Source: Alloalcanivorax xiamenensis
GTDB lineage: Bacteria; Pseudomonadota; Gammaproteobacteria; Pseudomonadales; Alcanivoracaceae
Assembly: GCF_009846745.1 (NCBI RefSeq)
Contig: NZ_AQPF01000009.1
Span: forward strand, 1 to 64,000
Direction: 5' to 3'
Length of the DNA stretch: 64,000 nucleotides
In this document: in pieces, positions 33,031 through 40,956 of the stretch
Layout of the letters: each line of letters starts with the position of its first letter
Numbering within the stretch: position 1 is the first letter of the stretch
The notes under the pieces: generated by a model
What the model was told of the DNA's origin: nothing
What the model saw: only the letters and a program-made list of their open reading frames with translations
Databases searched by the model: none
Position numbers and translations under genes: made by a program

Positions 33031-33867
33031 TCAGCGGCTGGGCGCGGCATAGCGATCAAATTCAACCGGGTCATGGGAACTGAACAACGACACTTCATCT
33101 GCATGACTGAGTGCCAGTTCCCGTAACCGCTGCAGGTTCCTGACGCGCTCGGAAGGCAATGAGGCTATCCCTTTCTGGAACATCATTGAGCCAAAGGGGA
33201 CTCTAGGATTCTCCGTAACCTGGCTATGGTGGTAATAGGCATCGCCGCAGTGCAGCAGCCAGCGCTCCCCCTGTTTGACAGCGACACCGGTATGTCCGCG
33301 TGTATGACCCACCAGAGGGATCAGCAGAATGTCCGGCGACAGGCCCGGAATGGCACGTATGCTGCTGAAGCCAAACCAGTTTTCCCCTTGCTCTTCATGG
33401 ACGACCCAATCCGGCTGGTGATCAAACTGGATCGGGCGAAAGCGGTTCTTTTTACGAAAGCCGGGGTTCAGCAATTGCTCCAGTTCAGGCTTGAAGATAT
33501 GAACCTGTGCCTGGGGAAAATCAGATAACCCGCCAGCATGATCAAGATCCACATGGGTGAGAGCGATGTGCCTCACATCGGAAGCCCTGAAGCCTAGTTG
33601 CTGAATCTGGTGCAGGGCGGTTTCCTGATAGTCCAGCCGAGGCTGGAAGATAGGCGGGTAGGCGAGGCCCAATCGCTTTCTTGGCTGATCGATGTCGTGG
33701 GTACCAAGGCCGGTATCGACAAGGATAAGCCCGCCCGGTGCTTCGATAAGAAGGCAATGGCAGACCAGTTTTCCCTTCTTGAAAATCTGCCCGTCCTGAT
33801 TGTTCATCAGTCTGTCGCAGAGCGGGCACATGGTGCCGCAGTTCAGGTGATGAATACGGATGCTCAT
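33031..33867 (-). CDS. Metallo-beta-lactamase-fold hydrolase, lactonase-like
   Basis: A 278-residue MBL-fold protein with the metal motif THVDLDHAGG (His105, Asp107, Asp109, His110), the later His in VGHTRGHTGV and the bridging Asp in LLHCGDAYYH. The N-terminal CGTMCPLCDRLM is Cys-rich. Overall order resembles AHL-lactonase-type hydrolases, but the second His of HxHxDH is Asp here. The ATG at 33867 has AAGGAG upstream. It is the first gene of a two-gene operon with the diiron protein and diverges from the M24-like operon. Confidence 0.82.
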   Translation of the reverse strand: MSIRIHHLNCGTMCPLCDRLMNNQDGQIFKKGKLVCHCLLIEAPGGLILVDTGLGTHDIDQPRKRLGLAYPPIFQPRLDYQETALHQIQQLGFRASDVRHIALTHVDLDHAGGLSDFPQAQVHIFKPELEQLLNPGFRKKNRFRPIQFDHQPDWVVHEEQGENWFGFSSIRAIPGLSPDILLIPLVGHTRGHTGVAVKQGERWLLHCGDAYYHHSQVTENPRVPFGSMMFQKGIASLPSERVRNLQRLRELALSHADEVSLFSSHDPVEFDRYAAPSR

Positions 33868-33947
33868 TGAGGCTCCTTGTTCCAATGGCCTTGAAGACCA
33901 TCAAAATCCAATATCACGGAATAGTAACCCTGCAGGGCAACCGGGTA

Positions 33948-34020
33948 TTGACCCAATCCCTGTTGCTATGACCCAACATGTCACAACGAGAGGTGGGTCA
34001 ACACCACCGTGTTTGAGTCA
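33948..34020. promoter_or_regulatory. TTGACCCA repeat cluster, candidate operator
   Basis: In the 224-bp divergent promoter, TTGACCCAA lies at 33948-33956 and ATGACCCAA at 33968-33976, exactly 20 bases apart. The inverted copy TGGGTCAA is at 33994-34001, and a related TTTGAGTCAA is near 34012. Direct repeats spaced by two helical turns suit AraC-family binding. The nearby AraC proteins are candidate ligands; this is inference. Confidence 0.5.
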
Positions 34021-34091
34021 ATACGCCACACGCCAGACGATCAACAATAGTGAGGTGAATCATTGCCTAATTGACGACACTGGAGCAGGGC

Positions 34092-35003
34092 ATGCCTATT
34101 GGATTCTTCGAAAAACCTACCAGCCTTATTGATCGGTTATACCGATGGGTCGCCATCAGGCTTTCGAAATTCTCTCATGGTGCCGATGCCGTGCCCCCGA
34201 AAGAGGCGCTGCAGGGATATCGTGATGCCCAAAGATTAGCCAATGACACGGTGTTGCATGTCGGGAAGCTGCTTAAAGTGGGCATGACAGAAAAGGAAGC
34301 CGCCGGGCTACTGGAAGGCTACCTGGAAGAGCACGGCAGTGAGCGTTACCTGCATCGGCCCTTTGCCTGGTTTGGTAACCACGCCAGGTTCGATGAATAC
34401 ACCAGTTACGATGATTACCATCCTGGAGAGAGGAAACTGGAATACGGTGCCACCGCCATTCTCGACGTTGCCCCCATTGTTAATGGTTACATTGGGGATG
34501 TGGGCTATACCTTGTCCATTGGGCCGAATCGGGAGCTGGACATTGCCCGCGAGTTCCTGCTCCAGCTGCGTTCTGAAATCCCCCGGCTATTCATGAGCGA
34601 GATGACCCCGGCTGAAATCTGGCTTGAGGTTGATCGGCGCATTGCCGCCGCGGGTTACGACAATATTCACTCCAAATACCCTTTTTGCACATTGGGGCAC
34701 CGTGTCTTTCGGGTTAAGCCCAAAAAAGGCAAGGAGCGCCGCCTGGGTAGCAAATACTTTGGCTGGTTTTCGGTAGATGCCAATCTGGCCTTCCTGAAAT
34801 TTGGCCCTTCCGTGACGATTAACGCAGAAAATGTGGGCAAGAAGCTCGGAGTGTGGGCGATTGAGCCACACATTGGTTGGAGCGGGGGAGGGGCCAAATT
34901 CGAAGAAATTCTGGTGGTGGAGCCGGATCGTTGTTACTGGATTGATAACGACGTTCCCCACCTGAAGCCCGATGATCAACTCTCTCACCCTGTCGCGGGA
35001 TAG
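34092..35003 (+). CDS. M24-family metallopeptidase-like protein
   Basis: A 303-residue pita-bread-fold protein of the methionine aminopeptidase/creatinase family. Candidate metal ligands are all present: Asp125 (ILDVAP), Asp136 (YIGDVGYT), His203 (TLGHRVFR), Glu258 (AIEPHIG) and Glu271 or Glu272 (FEEILVV). It lacks a creatinase N-terminal domain and has a basic insert (KPKKGKERR) after the His. The ATG at 34092 follows GGAGCAGGG. Members in catabolic clusters may cleave C-N or other bonds rather than peptides. It is the first gene of the plus-strand island operon. Confidence 0.75.
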   Translation: MPIGFFEKPTSLIDRLYRWVAIRLSKFSHGADAVPPKEALQGYRDAQRLANDTVLHVGKLLKVGMTEKEAAGLLEGYLEEHGSERYLHRPFAWFGNHARFDEYTSYDDYHPGERKLEYGATAILDVAPIVNGYIGDVGYTLSIGPNRELDIAREFLLQLRSEIPRLFMSEMTPAEIWLEVDRRIAAAGYDNIHSKYPFCTLGHRVFRVKPKKGKERRLGSKYFGWFSVDANLAFLKFGPSVTINAENVGKKLGVWAIEPHIGWSGGGAKFEEILVVEPDRCYWIDNDVPHLKPDDQLSHPVAG

Positions 35004-35028
35004 TGCTGGACAAATCTGGAGTTGAAAG

Positions 35029-36069
35029 ATGGTAAATATTCCCGAATTCATGCAGTCGCTGCAGGCATTAGAACCCGCGCCAGCTGAAGCCTTTCCTGAA
35101 ACCGGTCACCTGTCCAGATACCTGGCGGTGAATAAGGTCAAGGTACCGAAACCCGGCCATGGGGAAGTGCTGGTGAAAGTGTCACGCGGAACGATCAACC
35201 CGAATGATATTTATCACGTTCAGGGGATCTACACTGCAACAGAAGGGGAGCCTTTCCCGAGAAATCTGGGGTTTGAGGGGGCAGGCGTTGTTGTTGCCTC
35301 TGGTGGTGGCCTGATTGGCAGGGTCAGAATAGGGAGCCGCGTGGCGTTCTACGCCACGGGCATGTTTGCCGAGTATGTGATCTGCAATGCACTGGACCTG
35401 ATCGATATTCCCTCGGATGTGGATTTCGCCACAGCAGCCTGTTCGGTTGCCAATCCCATGACCGCCCTGACAATGCTCGATGTGGCTCGTCGTGCTGGCG
35501 CCAGCACCATCGTGAATACCGCCGGGGCCAGCGCGCTGGGGAAACTGCTGATCCGGCTTGGCAAGCAGAAGGGTGTCGGCGTGATTTCTGTCGTCCGGCG
35601 AGACGAACAGGCCGATATTTGCCGCAATGCCGGCGCCCTCGAGGTCATTAATTCCAGCCGGGGCAACTTTGATGACGAGCTCAAGGAGGCCTGTGAATCA
35701 ACGGGCTGCTTCATGGCCTTTGACTGCGTTGCGGGGGAGATGCCTCAGCATCTGCTCAACGCCCTTCCCAAGGAGGGTGGGGTCGTGAAGATGTATGGCT
35801 ATATGACGCCAGGCACCGTTGAGATTACCCCGCAAAGCCTCTTTCCCGAGCGAAGAATTGAGACCTTCGAGATCAATGCCTATCTGGATCGCATGAGCCT
35901 GCTTAAAAAGGGCATGGTGGCCTGGTCTATCCGTAGTGGTATGGGCAAGGACCTTGTCACGGAGATTCAAAAGAGCTTCCCGTTGAGTGATGGTGTTGCC
36001 GCCTTCTCGTGGTATAGCCAGAACATGACGGGTGGGAAAGTGCAGATTGTTGCGGATGCTCACCTATGA
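35029..36069 (+). CDS. MDR-family zinc-independent reductase, quinone oxidoreductase-like (copy 1)
   Basis: A 346-residue medium-chain dehydrogenase/reductase. The N-terminal GroES-like domain has VLVKVSRGTINPNDIYHVQG and GFEGAGVVVASGGG. The Rossmann part has IVNTAGASALGKLLIRLGKQKG, an NADPH-type AxxxxxG loop. It lacks the structural zinc cysteines, so it is probably a quinone or enone reductase. It ends SWYSQNMTGGKVQIVAD, nearly identical to the end of the second copy downstream. The stop overlaps the next start by four bases. Confidence 0.86.
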   Translation: MVNIPEFMQSLQALEPAPAEAFPETGHLSRYLAVNKVKVPKPGHGEVLVKVSRGTINPNDIYHVQGIYTATEGEPFPRNLGFEGAGVVVASGGGLIGRVRIGSRVAFYATGMFAEYVICNALDLIDIPSDVDFATAACSVANPMTALTMLDVARRAGASTIVNTAGASALGKLLIRLGKQKGVGVISVVRRDEQADICRNAGALEVINSSRGNFDDELKEACESTGCFMAFDCVAGEMPQHLLNALPKEGGVVKMYGYMTPGTVEITPQSLFPERRIETFEINAYLDRMSLLKKGMVAWSIRSGMGKDLVTEIQKSFPLSDGVAAFSWYSQNMTGGKVQIVADAHL

Positions 36070-37361
36070 AATTTAGTCGCAAGACATCCTTATTGGGTCT
36101 GGTCATTGTTGTTTCCGCGGTGTCTGGCTGGGTCGTGACTGAGCCCGCCTCTTATCATGAGGTTGGCGATATCCGTGTCTTTGGTAATACCCCAAAGGAG
36201 ATTACCGAGATGGCCACAGGCGACGTTATTGCCAGCGAAGGCCGCACCCTGGCAGAAAAGCTTCCCGGACACGATGAAATCTTGCCACTTCATGATGGCA
36301 AACATGTCCTGGTAAGCGGTAGAGACGAGTGGATATGGAAGGTTAACCTCCATGACGGAAGCTCGGAAAAACTGGCTTACTCGCCGGTATCACCGACTGG
36401 AGCAAGAATTGACCCCAACAATCCCGGGCAGGTGTATTTCTGCATGGCCCGACTGGATTTCCATGACTATGAAAACGATCCGGGGCTGTACAAACTTGAC
36501 CTGAAAAGTGGCACCTTTATCCCTGTTGTCACCCGCGTTCCAGTAACAGGGAATCTGCGCCCGGACGGCCTTGAGATTCCCAATCACGCTAATGACAATC
36601 AGGAAGTCGTTCATCTGCCACCCTACAAGCAGACCGACGTTACGAGCCTGGAGGCTTCCAACAGTCGCGTTCTCCAGTTCTGTAATGACCTGGACATTTC
36701 CCGCGATGGCCAACATATCTATATCACCGAGCCGTTTAGCCACCCAAAGGCGTCATCAGGCCTGGGGGCCTTTGCTGAAGGCATTACCCTGGCCCGCAAC
36801 GGACGGGTATGGCGCTACGATACCGATACCCAGCAGGTTGGTCTGGTACTGGAAAACAACATTTTTTCCGATGGCATCCTCATCGAATATGACGCCAGTG
36901 GTAACGAAACCGGGCTGTTAATCAGTGAAACCGTGAATTCGAGAATAGGGCGTGTTCACCTGTCAGGAGAGAAAGCCGGGGAGTACGAGCTTCTTTGGGA
37001 CGATCTGCCCGGCCTGCCGGATGGTATGGACCGTGATAGCGAAGGTCGAATCTGGGTTGGGTTGATCAAAGACCGAACCGCCTTGATGACCTGGATGCAC
37101 CGTAATCCGTGGCTAAAGCCTTTGGTGCTGAGAATCCCGCCCCATTTGCTTCCCGCCTCTAAAGGCACCGCTGTGCTGGGCCTGTCACCGGATGCGAGCC
37201 GCGTCATCGCATACACCCATCATGATGGATCACGGCTGCTGGACATTTCTGTCGTCGTTCCTGTCGGTAAAGACCTGTATCTGTCCAGCTTCTATAAAAA
37301 TAATGCCGGAATTCATTCTGTCCCGATAAAAGCCGTACTCGGTGGATCCTCACCTGAGTGA
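36066..37361 (+). CDS. Exported SMP-30/strictosidine-synthase-like beta-propeller
   Basis: A 431-residue protein with an N-terminal signal or anchor helix (TSLLGLVIVVSAVSGWVVT, about residues 8-26) and propeller-type repeats. Blocks include FCNDLDISRDGQHIYITEPF, GRVWRYDTDTQQV, LLISETVNSRIGRVHLSG and LPGLPDGMDRDSEGRIWVGL, matching strictosidine synthase and SMP-30/paraoxonase-like folds. Relatives hydrolyse lactones with a bound Ca2+. Location is likely periplasmic. It is translationally coupled to the MDR gene before it. The actual reaction is unknown. Confidence 0.78.
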   Translation: MKFSRKTSLLGLVIVVSAVSGWVVTEPASYHEVGDIRVFGNTPKEITEMATGDVIASEGRTLAEKLPGHDEILPLHDGKHVLVSGRDEWIWKVNLHDGSSEKLAYSPVSPTGARIDPNNPGQVYFCMARLDFHDYENDPGLYKLDLKSGTFIPVVTRVPVTGNLRPDGLEIPNHANDNQEVVHLPPYKQTDVTSLEASNSRVLQFCNDLDISRDGQHIYITEPFSHPKASSGLGAFAEGITLARNGRVWRYDTDTQQVGLVLENNIFSDGILIEYDASGNETGLLISETVNSRIGRVHLSGEKAGEYELLWDDLPGLPDGMDRDSEGRIWVGLIKDRTALMTWMHRNPWLKPLVLRIPPHLLPASKGTAVLGLSPDASRVIAYTHHDGSRLLDISVVVPVGKDLYLSSFYKNNAGIHSVPIKAVLGGSSPE

Positions 37362-37368
37362 GTCGATC

Positions 37369-38349
37369 ATGAGAAAAAGACTTCTGCTTGCAGCCGTTGT
37401 CATGGGGTTAACCCTCTGGTCAGTCATGACCTTTGATATGAGTGATTACCACGCTCACAGGAAATCACCGCTCTCATACACAGGGCTGGTGATCAACAGC
37501 CACCACCCTGAGCGGCTAGGGGGCTTTTACCTCAATACCTTTGGCGGGCAAAGGGTTGAGTCGGGTATGGGCACCTTTTCACTCCAAACGCCGGGTTATA
37601 ACGGGGAGGGGCCTTTACTCATCATCGAGAAGCTGTCAGACCCAGCCTCAAATAATGCACACCAGGCGTTCGATCACGGTTATGTCCATCTCTGTTTTGA
37701 AGCCGATGATGTGTCACGGATAAAGGCATTATTCATCAAGAATGGTGGGGAGATAATCAGTCATTTTGATCCGACGGATCCTACGGTTGCGTTCTATGGC
37801 AAAGACCCGGAAGGCAACCTGGTGGAAGTGCACCAGCCTTTTCCGACGCCATTCATCCCACGTACGGTGGCGAGAACCTTTTTGTCCTATCTACAGATCA
37901 AAAGCGGTATGGGTGTGGCGCACTCCGATTCTGTCAGGTTTATTCATACCAATATCAACACATCGGACTGGGTCAAAACCGTCAGTTTCTACCAGGCTGC
38001 ATTCGGGACCGAGCCCACCGGCCCGAAGCGGGATTATGACGGAGACTATATCGGGTTGCTGACTGGCGTGCCGGGCGCAGCCGTAAAGGGGCGGCATGTG
38101 GCATTACCTGGCTATTCGGCAGGCGGTCCCACCTTTGAAATATTTACCTATAACCTGACGGCAAATCACTTCCCACGAAAGCGCGACCAGCTGGGCTATG
38201 TGATGACCGAGTTCATTGCCGATGATCTGGATAACACGGTAAGACGCGTCATCAATGCGGGCGGCAAGATTGAGGCGCCCATGAATAACACCAGCGTATT
38301 AGTCAGTGATCCTGGTGGAAACCTGATACGTCTTATTCCTGATCGCTAG
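37369..38349 (+). CDS. Exported protein with two VOC (glyoxalase/dioxygenase) domains
   Basis: A 326-residue protein with an N-terminal hydrophobic helix (KRLLLAAVVMGLTLWSVM) that should place it outside the cytoplasm. Two vicinal-oxygen-chelate modules follow: YTGLVINSHHPERLGGFYLNTFGG...YGKDPEGNLVEVHQP, and FIHTNINTSDWVKTVSFYQAAFG...SDPGGNLIRLIPD. Each has the DP(E/G)GN turn and a following metal-ligand strand. An exported VOC enzyme is unusual. The ATG at 37369 is preferred; an in-frame GTG at 37342 overlaps the propeller gene. The TAG stop is part of a CTAG site where a small element is inserted. Confidence 0.75.
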   Translation: MRKRLLLAAVVMGLTLWSVMTFDMSDYHAHRKSPLSYTGLVINSHHPERLGGFYLNTFGGQRVESGMGTFSLQTPGYNGEGPLLIIEKLSDPASNNAHQAFDHGYVHLCFEADDVSRIKALFIKNGGEIISHFDPTDPTVAFYGKDPEGNLVEVHQPFPTPFIPRTVARTFLSYLQIKSGMGVAHSDSVRFIHTNINTSDWVKTVSFYQAAFGTEPTGPKRDYDGDYIGLLTGVPGAAVKGRHVALPGYSAGGPTFEIFTYNLTANHFPRKRDQLGYVMTEFIADDLDNTVRRVINAGGKIEAPMNNTSVLVSDPGGNLIRLIPDR

Positions 38350-38618
38350 GGAGCCTCTGAATAACTCCTTGCATGCTCAGTCTTTCAGGCTGGTTCGCAA
38401 TCTAGGCGCACTTTTTGATGGCATGCTGGTTGCCTGTCGAGAAAGTGCAACAACGAGTGCGGACCAGCCTGGAAGACCCGGAGGGCGCGGCCTGGAGCGC
38501 CCATCTGCTGCGCCTTGCCTCTCGGAAAGGGAGCCACCCTGACCATCGAGACAAGACACAACAGCTGCACGCTCCAGGCCACGCTGAGTACGCAAGGAGT
38601 TATTCAGAGGCTCCCTAG
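38346..38618. mobile_element. MITE-like element with CTAG target duplication
   Basis: A 265-bp segment (38350-38614) has perfect 23-bp terminal inverted repeats (38350-38372 and 38592-38614; outer bases GGAGCCTCTGAATAACTCC), extended imperfectly by about 8 bases. It is flanked by CTAG at 38346-38349 and 38615-38618, the four-base YTAR-type duplication made by IS5-group transposases. The interior has no transposase gene. It sits between the VOC stop codon and the second MDR gene. It is probably a non-autonomous deletion derivative mobilised in trans. Confidence 0.85.
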
Positions 38619-38637
38619 CATTCACCCGGAGAAACCC

Positions 38638-39681
38638 ATGGTCCAAGCCATACCAAAGACCATGTTGGCATTGCGCCAGCATGCCCCAGTCCCGGAAGAC
38701 GCGCTTTCTGATCCAGAGAAGATCAAGCAATACGTCTCTCTGGAAACCGTTCCTGTGCCGGAGCCAGGCCCAGGCCAGGTGCTCGTTAAGGTGAGTCGAG
38801 GATCCCTGAACCCCAATGACCTTTACCACATCAAGGGGGTGTACAGTTCAACGTTTGACTACCCCTATCCCCGAGGCATGGGATTCGAAGGGGCCGGAGT
38901 GGTCGTTGCCAGCGGGAAGGGATGGCTCGGCAAGCTACGCCAAGGCAAGGGGGTCTCGTTCTACAGCAAAAATGGTCTGTTTGCAGAATATGTTCTGGCT
39001 GACGCGATGCAGCTAATTGTATTGCCGGAGGCGGTGGGCTTTAAGGAAGCAGCCTCATCCGTAGCCAATCCTATTACCGGTACGGGCATGGCACGCTGGG
39101 CAAAACAGTCCGGTTCAGAGTACTTCTTCATTACCGCGGCAGCCGGCGTGGTGGCGACCATGACCATGCGAGTGGCTCGCTCCTACGGTCTGAAGCCTAT
39201 CGCCATTGTACGGCGGGAGGAGCAGGCGGAAGTGTGTCGGCAAGAGGGCGCCAGTCATGTGCTCAACCAAACCGATCCGGATTTTCAGGAACAGCTGGCT
39301 AAACTCTGTGCGGAAGTGAACTGCACCTATGGTTTTGATTCCATAGGCGGACACATGCCCCTGACGCTGATGCGGGCCATGCCGCAAGGTTCGACCCTTT
39401 GCATGTACGGCTATTTCGACACAGGTCCAATGCAGTTTGAACCACAAAAGCTGTTTAATGGCTGGAAAGTCGATTATTTCGAAACCGAATACTATCTGGC
39501 GTCGCTGTCGTTGTTATCCCGCTACCGGCTTAGCCGGGAGGTCGTTAACAACATCAATGGCCTGTTTCAGCCAAGAATCCATAAAACGTTTGCTCTGAAA
39601 GACGCTCTACAGGCTTACACGTACTACAGCCAGAACATGACTGCAGGAAAAGTCCAGATTGTGGCCGATCCATCGCTGTAG
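38638..39681 (+). CDS. MDR-family zinc-independent reductase, quinone oxidoreductase-like (copy 2)
   Basis: A 347-residue paralogue of the reductase at 35029. Shared blocks are VLVKVSRGSLNPNDLYHIKGVY, GFEGAGVVVASGKG, a Rossmann loop FITAAAGVVATMTMRVARSYG and the closing YYSQNMTAGKVQIVAD. The frame runs upstream into the MITE, but the ATG at 38638 with CGGAGA upstream is the true start because it begins the reductase homology. Transcription may depend on readthrough of the MITE or on a promoter within it. Confidence 0.86.
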   Translation: MVQAIPKTMLALRQHAPVPEDALSDPEKIKQYVSLETVPVPEPGPGQVLVKVSRGSLNPNDLYHIKGVYSSTFDYPYPRGMGFEGAGVVVASGKGWLGKLRQGKGVSFYSKNGLFAEYVLADAMQLIVLPEAVGFKEAASSVANPITGTGMARWAKQSGSEYFFITAAAGVVATMTMRVARSYGLKPIAIVRREEQAEVCRQEGASHVLNQTDPDFQEQLAKLCAEVNCTYGFDSIGGHMPLTLMRAMPQGSTLCMYGYFDTGPMQFEPQKLFNGWKVDYFETEYYLASLSLLSRYRLSREVVNNINGLFQPRIHKTFALKDALQAYTYYSQNMTAGKVQIVADPSL

Positions 39682-39935
39682 CCGAGCAGGGTGAACGGAG
39701 GCTGGCTGTTACAGCGGATGGCAGAGAGTAGCCGGCGCCTTGGGCCGGCAATCCCGTCGGCGGGCCGCGGCCTTGCATTGATCTCTTTCATCTCAATCTG
39801 GGCATTTCGCAGCGAAATGACCATACTCGCTACCCCCAGGGATAATGAGTATGGTCGCGTGCCGTTGCTATATCGTGGTGGCGCATAAGGTGGTCTGGCT
39901 CCCGTAACAAGCCATGTTTTCGTTACCCTGAGCCT
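39682..39935. other. Convergent intergenic region with two adjacent palindromes
   Basis: CATTTCGC-A-GCGAAATG is centred at 39811 (39803-39819). It abuts GACCATACTC (39819-39828), whose perfect complement GAGTATGGTC is at 39847-39856. The gap lies between the convergent MDR and hydrolase genes, so the structures may end both transcripts, but they could also be operator sites. No T-run follows. The rest of the gap shows no gene. Confidence 0.45.
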
Positions 39936-40868
39936 CTACCCCATGTGAAGTCTTAAGAAAGGCAGGATTTCCTCCATGGCGAGCCCGACCGGTTCCGGAT
40001 TATCGTACAGGTCGTAATGTGACCAATCTTCCAGCTCCACGATTTTACGATCCTTTGATGCAGTGGAGCGTCCATAGATCTCTTTGCCATCACGGTAGGC
40101 ACCAAAGGCGCCCACTTTTTGTCCGACGACGACCATGATGGGTTGAGTCATCAGCAGCTCAGCAAAACCGAAGGCATCCCAACCCAGCGTATTCTGAGCG
40201 TGTGAGAACAACATTCGGGTGGCACCACCAGGTTGCTGGCCTCTGGGGGTCTTGTAGTACTCCGTTGCCTCAAACACGTCCCGTTCAGTCAGGCCATTCT
40301 CTTTGGCAAACTCGACGCTGGGCGGGAGCAATTCATTCACCTGCAACTCGCCTCCGCGGGCCTCAAGGGTGCGTTGTGCCGCCATTGCCTCCAGGGCGCC
40401 AATGGGATCGAATTCGGTAAAGGCTTCGCGAAACAGGCGGCCAAGATTGACCGGTGTGATACCCACAACCGCCTTGATACGCTTTTCGGTCATGGCGGCA
40501 TTGAGGACGTACCCACCACCGCCGCAGACACCAATAACGCCGATGTGGTCAGCATCCACGTAGGGCAGGGTGACCGCATAATCGATCACATGGCTGATGT
40601 CTTCTACCCGCTGAGTCGGGTCTTCAACCCAGCGGGGCGACCCGCCAGATTCGCCCTGATAGGACGCGTCGTAGGCAATGACCACATAACCTGCTTCCGC
40701 CAGTGCCTTGCCATACACCGCACTTGAGGTTTGCTCCTTGCAACTGCCGAAGGGATGAACGCTCACGATAGTGGGATACGACCCTGCCTTGTCGAAATCT
40801 GGCGGATAGAGAATCAGCGCTGAAATATCCCAGGCCATATCAGCGTTTCGAAAGTTGACCTTCTCCAT
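39936..40868 (-). CDS. Alpha/beta hydrolase with Cys nucleophile, dienelactone-hydrolase-like (copy 1)
   Basis: A 310-residue alpha/beta hydrolase. The nucleophile elbow is GVIGVCGGGGY with Cys115, as in dienelactone hydrolases. The oxyanion region is SVHPFGSCKEQ, and AYDASYQGESGGSPRWVEDP is followed by a late His in EDWSHYDLYD. It is closely related to the neighbouring gene. The ATG at 40868 is chosen because homology to the neighbour begins there (MEKVNFRN vs MKKVNFPN). Cytoplasmic; the ester or lactone substrate is unknown. Confidence 0.83.
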   Translation of the reverse strand: MEKVNFRNADMAWDISALILYPPDFDKAGSYPTIVSVHPFGSCKEQTSSAVYGKALAEAGYVVIAYDASYQGESGGSPRWVEDPTQRVEDISHVIDYAVTLPYVDADHIGVIGVCGGGGYVLNAAMTEKRIKAVVGITPVNLGRLFREAFTEFDPIGALEAMAAQRTLEARGGELQVNELLPPSVEFAKENGLTERDVFEATEYYKTPRGQQPGGATRMLFSHAQNTLGWDAFGFAELLMTQPIMVVVGQKVGAFGAYRDGKEIYGRSTASKDRKIVELEDWSHYDLYDNPEPVGLAMEEILPFLRLHMG

Positions 40869-40956
40869 GGTGTGCTCCTTTTCAATTCTGTTTGCAGGGG
40901 AGCCAGGTTGGCTTGTCTCCCCATTAAAATGACAACTCTCAGATTGTCGTGAGGGC

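Noticed and set aside
38515..38637. N-terminal extension of the second MDR reductase into the repeat element
   Set aside because: The extension is encoded by the MITE-like element; homology and a ribosome site both place the start at 38638.
38377..38829. 150-codon minus-strand frame across the MITE and the MDR start
   Set aside because: It has no resemblance to a transposase and half of it is opposite the reductase gene.
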